Positions 34,626 through 45,673 of a DNA stretch of 64,000 nt are shown piece by piece. This stretch comes from Brienomyrus brachyistius (taxonomy: Eukaryota; Chordata; Actinopteri; Osteoglossiformes; Mormyridae), in the NCBI RefSeq assembly GCF_023856365.1, contig NC_064554.1:1851001-1915000 (forward strand). Direction: 5' to 3'. How positions within the stretch are numbered: the stretch's first letter is position 1; every line of letters begins with the position of its first letter. Position numbers and translations under genes: made by a program. The notes beneath the pieces were generated by a model. The model made no database searches. It was not told the DNA's origin and saw nothing but the letters and a program-made list of their open reading frames with translations.

Positions 34626-35382
34626 GGCAGTGATGTCATTTAAAACCTTAACCAATTGGAAAATTAAAATCAGATGAATGTGTTTCTTGACTCTGTGTAG
34701 TATTAATTGGCAATGTGCCTTTTAAAAATTCAATTAACTTCTCATATTCAGTTGCACCTCAGAAAATATATATATTACACATTAGACAAAAGATACGTTT
34801 GTGGAACATTTTAATAAGCATGAAGTTAATTTGGAATGAGCCATGTAATTATTGGTCTGTTAAGTAGTCCGATTTGATGTATTCTCACCTTTTTCATTTG
34901 ATTGTACATCAGGATATTTCCCATCAGCCATCTCTTCCACTTGAAAGATTTCTCTGTAAAACACAAAGTGATTCTCTTTTTTAAGAATAACTGACTAAAA
35001 AATAATATTATGACGGCTCACTGGGATATTGAATTGTACTTAAAATTTTATGTCACAGTTCCATTAGCATGCCAGTCTAGCCAGAGTACCTCATAAATGT
35101 GTCTGTATGACACATGTGCAAATCATTTTTCCTGCCCCTCCTACCCTGAGCTGAACAGACCGCAAAGGGTAGACCTTTTACAGTGCCCACTTTTAATAGT
35201 AATTGGGGCTTTCCGTCTCCCCCCCCCACCTATATTCATAACTAACCTCCCTGCCCCCCCAGTCCCTAGTTCAAACATTCCTCAACTACTCTACACATTC
35301 GCCTCCCCAATACACAGGTTCCCCTCTGGTTCAGTTGCAACCCATCCGTCTTGAACAGGTTCCATCTGTTCCAGAAGGTCTT

Positions 35383-36162
35383 TTAATGCCCCATAAACCT
35401 AAACCCCTCTTTTAAGTACCACCATTTTAGCCACGCGTTTAATCTCTTTATCTCAGCTAACTTAGCCTGGCTTGCACCTGGCACGGGAAGAATTCCACAG
35501 AATACCACTGTTGACGTTCTGCTTCTAAGCTTATCCATGACTTCTATAAATTTATCCTGCAGAACAGCCCTCCTGCCCTTGCCTATGTCGTTGGTGCCAA
35601 TATGCACCATGACCACTGGATCCACCCCGGCAGGGGTCAAAAGCCTGTCCACACGATTCCTGGGCACCAAGCAGGCAAGACACCGTATAGGACCCTCTAT
35701 CACGGATGCACATATAACTGTCTACACCTCTAAGAATTGAATCCCTTACTACCACAACCTCCCTCTTCCTGGGGGGAGGGGGCTCCTCAGAGCCAAAGGA
35801 CCCACCTGCCTCCCCAGTCTCTTCCGGCTCTAAAGCTAGAAGCACCTGAAAGCGGTTAGACACAGTCGCTTCAGGTGATGCTGCCTCTGTGAACTGTGTA
35901 AGCCCTTTTCTATGACCTATGTTCGCCCAGCTCTCTCGACCTACCTGTTCTTCATTCTCCCCCCTCCCCGCTTGAGGCATACACACAGTCCCCCTAAAAG
36001 GTGTATTAACACATTGTTGTGTTGGATGAGAGCCATTTGCTCCTCTAGGTCATGAACCTTGACCACGAGTGAGTCCACTAACTTACATCGCTCGAAGTCC
36101 GATTGGACACAAACATCCAGAAGGGCAAACATCTTGCAAACACAACATTGAGCTGACCCCAT
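35383..36162 (-). pseudogene. CR1/L2-type LINE ORF1 (zinc-finger-like plus SGNH esterase), frameshifted
   Basis: The N-terminal part (36162-35990) has CCVCKMF then FERCKLVDSLVVKVHDLEEQ, a Cys-rich plus coiled-coil start. The middle (35890-35700) has VVVVRDSILRGVD. The C-terminal part (35700-35383) has VVMVHIGTNDIGKG and VVFCGILPVPGASQAK, the SGNH-esterase blocks seen in ORF1 of CR1/L2 LINEs. At least one frameshift separates the blocks. The catalytic GDS is altered to RDS and no ORF2 follows, so it is inactive. It lies upstream of the placed gvin1-like exons. Confidence 0.75.
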
Positions 36163-36277
36163 AATTAACTAGCTCACTCTGACCCCGTCCTTTACTCCCA
36201 GCCCAGTATATTTATGTAGCGTATTTAACTTTTACTTGATTTAATTAACGTATAGTAATATAATGAAGTGCGGAGTA

Positions 36278-36437
36278 CAATAAAACAGTGTTTGTGAAAC
36301 TTATTTGTCCTGAGGACCAGTCATGTCAGGTTTTGTGGCTGCAGGGCCCTGCATAAACGACTGCCCCCAACCCTCCGCGGATGTGTATCCAGATTAGATT
36401 AGATTAGATAGATAGATAGTATTTCTATTATTATTGC

Positions 36438-36468
<31 letters not shown>

Positions 36469-36571
36469 CCTGACCTGATCTGACTGAATTCTGATTGGTG
36501 CAGAAGCGAGGGTCTGCAGACCGGCAGGAACCCTTTCCGCGGCCCATAGTTTGAGAAACGCTGCAATAAAA
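36278..36571. mobile_element. hAT MITE with perfect 8-bp target duplication, microsatellite core
   Basis: The element spans 36286-36563 (278 bp) with ends CAGTGTTTGTGAAACT and, inverted, CAGCGTTTCTCAAACT. The octamer CAATAAAA flanks both sides (36278-36285, 36564-36571). The middle holds (GATTA)n, (GATA)n and (TTA)n microsatellites at 36393-36467. No coding. Confidence 0.88.
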
Positions 36572-36907
36572 CACTAAATTAAGACTTGCATTTAAAACAG
36601 AACTTTTTAAAGTATCTGATAGGGTCAGAGATAACAACCGTAAACTTTTTAAATTATCAAACTAAGAATTACTTATCCGAGAATAACTTCCTTATGTTTT
36701 GTTTTTAATTGTTTAATTATATTGCTTGTCTTGTATGAATTATTATATTGTATTATCATACCTTCTCTTTAAATTTTAGCAAAGCATACTTTGCAGTCTA
36801 CTGTGCTTTGGTTTTTGTCATACTGACCATTGGTGCATTGTATCTACCCTGTGTGGATTCCCCGTATTTACCAGCGGTTTTGCATTATTTCAGATTAGTT
36901 GAGTGTA

Positions 36908-37262
36908 GGGGGCGGCATGGTGGTGCAGTGGTTAGCACTGTTGCCTCACACCTCTGCAGCCCGGGTTCTCCGCCTGGGTCACATGTGTGCGGAGTTTGCA
37001 TGTTCTCCCCATGTCGTCGTGGGGTTTCCTCCTGGTACTCTGGTTTCCCCCCACAGTCCAAAAATATGCTGAGGCTAATTGGAGTTGATAATTGCCCATA
37101 GGTGTGCATGTGAGAGTGAATGGTGTGTGAGTGTACCCTGCGATGAGCTGGCCCCCCACCCTGGGTTGTTCCCTGCCTCGTGCCCATTGCTTCCAGAATA
37201 GGTTCCGGACCCCCCGCGACCCAGTAGGATAAGCGGTTTGGAAAATGGATGGATGGATGGAT
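36908..37262 (+). mobile_element. tRNA-derived SINE, (ATGG)n-tailed family, copy 6
   Basis: It begins GGGCGGCATGGTGGTGCAGT and ends TGGAAAATGG plus four ATGG units. The B-box region is damaged (GGGTTCTCCGCC), so it could not be transcribed well by Pol III. No sure target duplication. Confidence 0.9.
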
Positions 37263-37284
37263 GTATACACGGCTTCCTTCACCT

Positions 37285-37505
37285 GCTTCCCTCTGCCAGA
37301 CGTGACAGCTGTATCCTGGGGCCTATATATTTTTCCCTGTACATTCTTCCTTTAGGCTCAGTTCTAAGGAAACACAGCTTCTGCTTTCAGTGTTATGCAG
37401 ACAACATTCAAATTTACTTCCCAATACAGTGATCCAATAATAATAATCAATTAAAACCATTGTTGGACTGCCTAGAGGACATAAAAGCCTGGATTGTCAG
37501 GTATG
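37285..37505 (+). pseudogene. LINE reverse transcriptase fragment with altered YADD box
   Basis: The frame reads LGPIYFSLYILPLGSVLRKH, then FQCYADNIQIYFPIQ, then after a stop PLLDCLEDIKAWI. This is RT motifs B-C of a Rex1/L2-like LINE, with the catalytic YADD changed to YADN. It directly follows the SINE tail at 37262. Confidence 0.8.
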
Positions 37506-38370
37506 GGGACAGGACAGAACACTGGACCTGGATTGCAGGAGACCTGGTTTATTAGATGAAAACATAGAGAACTCAAGGGATGAAGCAGAAGCGTAGTTGG
37601 GGACAGAGTGGAGGAGTTGATAGCGAGAGAGTCAGCTTTTTCCAGAAATTCATGACAGGATCTGGTCATACAGTGATACACTTTAGTCGCAGGTTTAACG
37701 GCATTTAAATTTCTCTTTGATTATGCAGGGATTTAGTGTTACCATTATGCTAAATTACATAAAGGCAACACCAATTAATGCATTGATGTATAGTGGAGAT
37801 GTTTGACCTCTTTTTGTTACACACTGTTTTAAACCGCAAAACTCTTTTAAAGAAATATGCCTCTTGGATTGTGGAAAACTATCCAAACACTGGCATATAC
37901 TGAGCAATTCCATAATGTTCAGTATAGAGTTGTTTATCACACCATGAAATAGATCACACCATGGTGACCTAACTTCAGTAAAAGTTACTTGCATATTGCA
38001 TATTACATTTTATGTCATTGTTTGTATCAAATAAATTCATATACAATGTTTGTATTAAACAAAACTGCATAAAGCCAATTTATTGCCTATATCAAGTGTA
38101 TGATGCCTACTGTATAACAGTAATATATGCAACAATTGGCACGCGACAAAACAGAAAGTCAGAGGTAACTTTCAACTGGTAGCTTTACTAAGAATATAGC
38201 AGCTGTAGAATTTGCATAAATCAATGACAAAGAATATAATAAAGAACTTATTTTTGTGGGAAAAGAAGCTAAATACATCCATTTAAAATCATGAGAGCCT
38301 TGCCATCAATTGAGTTGAAAACTTGAGTTGAAAACGAGCTGACGTCATTGCCAAAAGTACACATAAATGA
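37506..38370. other. Geneless stretch
   Basis: No coding frame with recognisable features and no clear repeat boundaries. AT-rich. Confidence 0.35.
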
Positions 38371-38630
38371 AATGGAGACGACGGCCATTTTACCGGGGTG
38401 TGAGTGACAACAGCAGCAAGAAAACCCCGAATCTAAGTTTCTTCTGTTTACCTTCGGATCTTACAAATCAAGGCAAAGAGACTGAAGAGCTGCCAGAAAG
38501 GCGACAGAAAACTTGCTAAGATCCATCAATCGAAAGAACTTGAAGGACGATACTGTTAAAAATGCATATTCGTTTCATTTTGAGCATTTTGTGATTTGTA
38601 TTTTGCTGGACGGGAAAAATCAGATGGAGG
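38371..38630 (+). pseudogene. THAP-domain-like remnant
   Basis: Two overlapping frames together resemble a THAP zinc-binding DNA domain. The first reads DNSSKKTPNLSFFCLPSD (about 38404-38460). The second, shifted by one base, continues with KSRQRD, a stop, then ENLLRSINRKNLKDDT and SFHFEHFV (to about 38590), recalling the C-x-x-H-F end of THAP. Key cysteines are missing. It probably derives from a THAP-bearing transposon such as a P or Kolobok element, but no termini were found. Confidence 0.45.
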
Positions 38631-41050
38631 CTAATTTGTAATAAAATAGATTGAGCGATTGTGTTCTGTGTATTTAAAATACTTAATAAAATTCCATTTT
38701 AAGAATGTTCATCGCTAGGCTTACAGACTTTTAAATACAACCTATTGCCATTCTTCGCATTATTCCAAGGAAAGAAGCTGCTTTGGTGATCAGTGCAAAC
38801 TACATATTAGTATATGCAGTAAAATGGGCATATATTGCTGACTGAATGTCAGTATAACACGATTAGCAAACAGCAGTGCTGTGCTCTAGAACTTGTAAAG
38901 TAACTCGTTAGCCTCCTAAGGTCATTCTAAATTAAGTTAATTTTAACAGACATGCTCAGGCAGTGGCATCTTGTGGTTTGTCATATATGGAAACCTTCAT
39001 TAGCGATAAATCAGACTAGCTAGTTTTGTTCCTAAGGACAAAGTAAATTTCTTTCATCTAATCATGGGAGTTTTTATAGGCACTGAGCTCCTGTAAAAGG
39101 GAGAACCAACTGGTGAACTTGACGTTGCATATCATCTGCGTCACAGTCGCTGGTCCTGTTTGTATTTTTTCAGTGTATATCTAAATAACAGTTTCTTTGA
39201 GTTTATGTTCAGTACCCTACTGTAAGACAAAGCTGGCAATTCACGCATTATGGTCATTTAAGAAAGTGTTACGGCTCCTCATTGCGCCTGTATTTGAACT
39301 TTATGGTTAACTGTGTGGTAGATTACTTCCTTCAAATGATATGAAGAAATGTCTCAGTCGCATTTGCCTGAACAAAATGCAGCTTTTCATAGTCCTCAGC
39401 ACTCGCTATACATTCAGTTTATATTAAACTTTTTTTAACACTGAAAAGAAATACCGAAGTTTATGCATCTGTGCGACAGACGTCTCCGACATTCCCGGTA
39501 AAATGCCCGCTACGCACAAATCGTGACATATTACGCATGTAACTTAATACAACCCATTGCCTATACATGTCTCAGTAGGTGGAGCCATTGTGCAGCAGAG
39601 GCCATGCCCTAGCTCAGCTGTCATCATATCTAGACTTACGAACAGCGAGCTGCTTTAAACAGAATAATTAAAAAGCAAAAACAGAAATTAAATTGCAGGA
39701 CAAGAAAGATTATTTCCAGGACATTTGGCCATTTCTATCAGTTTCCAGGTCATTTCAATGTGCCTGTTATCATGCAGTACTATGAGGGAGGGTGTGTAGG
39801 CTGCATATCATTCAGTAAGATCAAATAATGATCGCTATCTGTAAAAAAAACGTCTTGAAACAGCAATGGGGTTTAGCGCCTGGCGTAAATATAACTGTAT
39901 GAAACATGTTAAATACAAGCATAGGCTAGGCTACTCTGGCTGTGTTAAAGGCGGGGATTCTTTCATATTACACATATTGGACTAGATTTGGCTAACTAAC
40001 GTTTCACGTAACATCATTAATAAACAATAACGATAAATAGCTAATGAAGGGGATGGTATCAGTAATAGTGTCCAGAGAAACATTTCAAAGCCAAATTTGG
40101 ATATCCAAACAATGATGATAGCTGGTAATGGTGTGTTAATATATGTATCAAGCATTCCGCAGAACTTAACCAATAGCCAATAGCTATTGTATTGCTGAAT
40201 GTAACCAACAGCCTACATATAAATTGACATAAACTCTCATAAAACACTACTTATCTCCCAGAAAACAAGCCTCCTGTATGTAGTGTATGACTGACAAGAA
40301 CCCCCCCAAACCCCTCACCCCCATGTCCCAGACCTCACTATTTTTCACACCTTGGCTGTGTCGCTACTCCCAGTCACCTAACGCTTCTTCAGGAACTGTT
40401 ACATTCCTTTCAGAGAGCTGTTTACCAGGTATTTCTTTCACTCATCCATTATCAACTTCCCCTGTTATACTGGACTGTTTTGGACATCGGTGATAGTGTT
40501 TATTGTTGATTGTTACAGTTATGATTTATTATCGCGGTCAGGGGCAGCGGGCTGCCCTTCTCTGGCTGTCAGTTTGGGAAACTCACATGGAGGGGAGGTG
40601 TCTGTGTCATGTGCAGATTTCTTTGAAACCCCAATACAAACTCGAACCCCTAACCCTATACTCTTGTTGTTTTTAGCTGTACATGTTAATGCCTTCCATT
40701 AAAAAAAAAAAAAAAGCAGTCGAAATGAGCACTGCTGTGTATCTGACGTTTCTTTAAAAAGCCCAATAATGGTGATGGCCTTTAAAATCTAAGTAAAAAA
40801 AACTGATGCAGTGGAAGTTGCAGGACAAGCAAGTAATACTGATAATGTTTATCAGCCAGCAGCAGCTAGTGTTATGGGGCAAAATGATTTGTTCATAATT
40901 TAATTGTAATTGAATAATTTGTTAAAATTGCATTGCTGATATATTCCTGTTTAGGCACAATTTCATCCGTGTTTTTAGTGGCCTCTGCCATCACTGCGGA
41001 AAAAAAATCACTCATCTGCTTTGTGTGGCATTAACATGAAAAGTGATCAA
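38631..41050. other. Long stretch with no supported feature
   Basis: Read on both strands, only short frames without domain signatures appear. A 14-A run lies near 40700. No splice-compatible exon chain was recognised. Confidence 0.4.
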
Positions 41051-41285
41051 ATTGTCAGTGTCTCTGTTCATCATGGCTGAATCTCAATACCAAGCACACA
41101 AAGATTGTACTTGTTGTTTTTGGAAAGCTTAGTCTTGCTATCTTGGGTAAATCTCAATACCAAGGCAAAGATTGTACTTGTGGTATTGGCAAGACCAGTC
41201 TTGCTACCTTGCCTTCCAAGAACAAACCTGGGGCGCAGTGAATTGTGGGATTGGTCTCGTTTGTTGAGGATATAACCGACATATT

Positions 41286-42291
41286 GGCCCAATCCCAAAC
41301 TATACCCGACACTCCGCCTTCATTTCGAGTCACCCTCACAACACGCCCTATGCACTTAAACTGAAGGAAATTGTCATAAGAAAGATTTGAGACAGACTTG
41401 TCCTCGCAGCGCCTTTTTACAATCTTCTTAACAGGTGTTATGCCGAAAAAGGCATCCCTGCCGTAGAATGCATAAATGATCGTTCCTGTTTACTTAAACT
41501 CAGAAAACGCACGTAACACATCACATGACGTTGTATTTTGTTAAAATACAGATATATAACACAAGGCATCCCCTTGGATTTTGCATTTCTGTAGCTCCCA
41601 TCATCAAGTACATAATAATAATAATAATAATAAGAAGAAGAATCTTTAAAAAATAAAATAAAAAATCTTTTAAAAAGATTAATTTTTTTCGTGAAAAAAC
41701 AGTGTTACTGTGCATCTGATACACACTTATAATGTAACAAGCTTTATATTGCCACGTTCATGTCTGCTGTTTTGAACTTTTGAATCGATATTAACAGGCA
41801 CGTGACAGCCCATTAAGTAACAAAGCGTTTTCAGATCAGCGATCTGTTTTATTTGTTTTGTGTTATATATCTGTATTTAAAATACAACGTCATGCGATGT
41901 GTTACGTGCGTTTTATGAGTTTAAGTAAACAGGAACGATCAGTTATACGCATTTCAAAAAAGAGCTTTCATTTCGCTGTTTTCAGTGGTGCGCGCTCCCG
42001 AGACAGGCATGCATTCTACGGCAGGGATGCCTTTTTCGGCATAACACCTGTTAGAGGAAATGCATTACGTAGTGATTTGACAAAATGGATCCATCAATAA
42101 TCTGAATTGTATTGGAATCGCGCAAGCCACCATCGTTGCTGACTCGTTTCAGGAGGGCATAATCGACCACTCCCCCTTAGCTCTTGCTGCTTTGAGACAC
42201 ACTTCAGCATGGCGACGAGTCCCTGGAACGCACAAACGAAGGAGGAGTGGTGAGGCGGAGTATGTAGGGACCTGTTTGGGATTGGGCCATC
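41286..42291. mobile_element. 1-kb foldback DNA element with nested inverted arms
   Basis: Outer ends TGGCCCAATCCCAAAC (41286) and its complement (ending 42291) are inverted repeats of 16 bp and are followed by matching CACTCCGCC/GGCGGAGTA. Inside, 41431-41553 and 41851-42053 are inverted copies: both contain AACAGGTGTTATGCCGAAAA, GATCGTTCCTGTTTACTTAA and CAGATATATAACACAA. The right arm carries about 70 extra bases. No transposase or clear target duplication. Confidence 0.75.
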
Positions 42292-42934
42292 CTTGATATT
42301 TCGAGCGGAGCAAGAACAACATCCGGGGACTTTTGACACCGTCCTCAGTATTTCTGTTCTTAGTATTGGAACTAGTCTTCGGCAATGGAAGATAACGTAA
42401 AACGGGTACACGACAACGCAATTACGGTCAAGTGCGTATATTGAGAAACACCTTAGCGTAGAACACTCGAGGATGTAAGTCTAAACTATGTTACGTTTTT
42501 CAGAACCGAAAGTAAAACCATTTCTCTTTATGACTGAAAATGTATTAATATCACGTTTAAATATATTATATATATATTTTATATAACTCTTAATAGCAAA
42601 TCAATGAGGTACTACAATGTGTGTTAAAAACGTTTTATTTTTGCGGCTTTCGAGGTTTTTCTCCTTGTATGTTGCTTCATACCACAACGTAAACTCCCTG
42701 ATATATACTACATTCCGGTAATATATAAATTGTAAATAAGGTTTTGCACAGAATATTAGTAGAAGAAATCTTTGACCAGTTCTTAAAATGCCCATAATCC
42801 ATTCATGCACAATTTTTCGATGTTGCAGCGGCAGCCGCACGCAATGATCCAAGTATAAATATAAAAAAAAAAAAAAACTACAGAATGATTAGTTTAATTA
42901 ATATTCACATGTAGTGATATTAAATACATCTAAT

Positions 42935-42983
42935 TATATATATATATACATATATATACACATATATATATACATATATATAT

Positions 42984-43038
<55 letters not shown>

Positions 43039-43072
43039 GATGTTTTTAATATATGTGTGTGTGTAAAATCTT

Positions 43073-43153
<81 letters not shown>
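42935..43153. repeat. (AT)n microsatellite, two blocks
   Basis: Almost pure TA dinucleotides, 42935-43032 (with some CA) and 43072-43153. A matching 'YIYIYI' frame on the minus strand is an artefact. Confidence 0.97.
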
Positions 43154-43158
<5 letters not shown>

Positions 43159-43391
43159 ACTGAATGACTGGCCTACCTAGAGATGGCACACAGGACAGCT
43201 CCAGTTCGAAGACACTCGAGACTACCGATTTTGAGGTGGGGTTCACGACATATTTAAAAATATCAGTCACGTGACTGACGTGTCGTCTTACCTGATAAGG
43301 GAAAAAAACTTTTAAAACCCGGAAAAATGTCGGTGTGCATACTATTGGGTGTTTGTGGCGTTGCTGTACTTCTTTCAATATTTTTTATGCC

Positions 43392-43996
43392 GTTATCTCT
43401 TCGAGATAATTTTCATCTTATGTCATATCACTAAAACAACATGTATAGATGATGTGACAATAAAAAACACTGAAATTTGTTATACACAAGCTTACACACC
43501 CACATCCAAATCTAAACAAATTGTCCGAATCCTTGGGAGTCATTCCGTCCATCCATCCACTAAGGGAAATGTGCTTGTCACTTCCATCTACACAATGGCA
43601 GATATATAAAGCAACCGTAAAATATCCAGGTAAATTGAATTGTATATGAGCTACAAGTTTACGCTGTTAGGCCACTGTAAAAAATGGTTCTCGTCCCTCG
43701 ACCCGCCGAAATGCCTCCGATCCGAATTTTTTTTTATTTTTTATTTCGTAAAAATCGCATGGAAGATGCCCAAGAATGATGAAATTTGAATTTCAGGCGC
43801 ATTCCACATCGACGATTGATCCACATTGTGTAATCCTAGTCTTGGAATGGTTTCCAAAAAAAAAGGACGAGAACCAATTTTTTTTAAGTGGCCTTATGCT
43901 GCTAAATTATTCTATCATCACTAGAAAACGAGCTTTGTTATCTCGAGATAACAATTTAACAAAATAAATTACCGAAATAAATTATCTCGAGATAAC
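43392..43996. repeat. Recurrent 16-bp palindrome GTTATCTCGAGATAAC
   Basis: The palindrome or a close variant occurs at 43392-43410 (with TCTTCGAGA), 43937-43952 (perfect) and 43981-43996. Between the last two lies AATTTAACAAAATAAATTAC. This may be the terminal or subterminal motif of an unidentified element about 600 bp long. Confidence 0.65.
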
Positions 43997-44228
43997 CGGA
44001 TAAAAAAATAATTGCAGGTGTGGCACCCAGGAGTATTTGTTTATAGAAAGGCAGCCCTTCAACAACGGTTCAGTTAATTATTTTGTTGTATTTTGTGTTT
44101 TCATTGTTTTTGCTGTGTGGCACACCCTCACACTGGCTTGCATGAACAGTAACCTCTGGTGCTATACCCTTTTTGCGCCAGAGGGGGCAGTAATGGCGCC
44201 TGGGAGACAGAGAGACTGACTGCGAACC

Positions 44229-44511
44229 GTAGAAGCAGCTCAGATCGAGCGCGAGCTACGTTCAGCAGTTAGCACGGCGCAGCCTTTATGTTTGATTGTT
44301 ATTTTCTGTGATTACAGGTGAGTTAAGTGCACACGCATTAAATCGAACGTGTTCTTGGTAATATTTGTAAGTTTAATGACTATTTTTGTTGGTTTCGATT
44401 ATACTTTTAGATCGTTTGTATGGTAGAAGCAGCTCAGATCGAGCGCGAGCTACGTTCAGCAGTCAGCACGGCGCAGCCTTTATGTTTGATTATTATTTTC
44501 TGTGATTACAG
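44229..44511. repeat. 89-bp direct repeat, two copies 194 bp apart
   Basis: 44229-44317 and 44423-44511 differ at only two positions. Both start GTAGAAGCAGCTCAGATCGA and end TTTCTGTGATTACAG. The first copy is followed by GTGAGT (a strong splice donor), the second by AATAAAAGTC (poly(A)-signal-like). Possibly the R-region structure of an LTR or a duplicated untranslated exon. No frame is evident. Confidence 0.85.
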
Positions 44512-45171
44512 AATAAAAGTCGACCTGTTACACCCCAGCCAAATGCTTTTGTCGTAACGTGTGTAACACAAGCACCGCCGTAATCGGCTTCCGTAGCTAC
44601 AGGTTAGTAATTAGTGTGATAGGTATAGTGAAGTATATATAGTAGGTCTATGCATATAGTAGTATAAAGGCTTTTGTTAGATTTAGTTAAAAGCATAGAT
44701 TTCAGTTAGATCATGCAGTAAAACTTTACTTGAGGGGACACAAATAATGTAGTATTAAGCTATTACTTATGTATTACTTATCCACAAATTAGGTGTCAGT
44801 TACAAACTGATTTCATGTTTGTTCATCATTAATGAAGTGTCACACATTTTCTCAAGTGAGTATTATATTTGTTATATCTGTTAATTATGTAAACCTTTAT
44901 GAAATACTGAAGGAATCACTGAAGGAAGTACTGTTGCATCAAGTAATGAATAATATATGTACTGTAACATACTGATCTCATGTTTGTTCATCATTAATGA
45001 ATTGTGACACATTCTTTGTCCCAAGCAGTTACTATATTTGTTACAATATCTAATTCTGTAAACCTTTGTGAATTACTGAAGGAACTACTAAGAAGCTACT
45101 GAAGGAACAAGTATGCCTAATGAATAACACAAGTGAAATACCGATCTCACCATTAATAATGGTACAGCCAT

Positions 45172-45670
45172 AGCCCATGCATCTCCTGGAAGTTAACAGA
45201 ACTATTACAACTGTTTATGGAATATGACGTGAATATGAACTGGCAGTGTGTTTACATTACCATCCATTCATCTTCACACACCTTCGGGGACCATATATCT
45301 GGAAACCTAGGACACACGGCGGAGGAAGGCCCTGGATGGGATGGCAAGCCATGGCAGGACAGTTACAATGCAATATTAGTGATAAACTGAACTTTAGCCT
45401 CTTATATTAAGGTTCCAGATTGATCTGGGCTATAATTCTGAAGATCTGGTATTACACTTTAACCCTTGTTTTGCTATAGTATTACTAGGGACAGTACTGA
45501 GTATTAACAGTAGTTTAGTATTGTTAGGGACAGTACTGAGTATTAACAGTAGTTTAGTATTGTTAGGGACAGTACTGAGTATTAACAGTAGTATAGTATT
45601 ATTAGGTTCTGGCTTTGTTGGAAGACGTTGTGTAGCTGCAGTACTGCATACACTTGTAACTAGGCATTCA
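45172..45670. repeat. Segmental duplicate B, fused to gvin1 fragment
   Basis: Copy of 25215-25684 with a third 39-bp tandem unit (period seen at 45488, 45527, 45566). It joins directly, after CATTCA, to the last bases of a gvin1-like C-terminal exon. The 1.2 kb that separate these two parts at 25.7-26.9 kb are absent here. Confidence 0.93.
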
Positions 45671-45673
45671 GGA

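Larger units (their letters stand above)
26905..34931 (-). pseudogene. gvin1-like: GVIN1-like interferon-induced very large GTPase, one internal stop
   Basis: GVIN1/VLIG proteins are giant interferon-inducible GTPases of cell-autonomous defence. In-phase exons are 34931-34889 (ATG, 14 codons), 33714-33073, 32885-32842 and a giant exon 31770-26905. Exon 2 (residues 15-228) is AIG1/GIMAP-like but has no GKS in its P-loop (LLAGSGSISLGNQ) and NMLGF in place of DTPGF. The giant exon has the real G domain: GVQSTGKST at about 884-892, switch-II-like VVDTEGL at about 937, and FVHQNVGD. Coiled-coil-rich sequence follows. TAA at 28003-28005 ends the protein at 1498 residues. The same frame then stays open for 365 codons to 26905, including a Cys/His cluster (CECCWVQCPFCKAIC) typical of GVIN1 C-termini. 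Either a young pseudogene or a gene truncated by about 20% in this haplotype. The 5' UTR part 34932-34953 follows an acceptor. Confidence 0.86.

Noticed and set aside
43046..43378. Open frame encoding a long Tyr-Ile repeat
   Set aside because: A direct translation of the (AT)n microsatellite.
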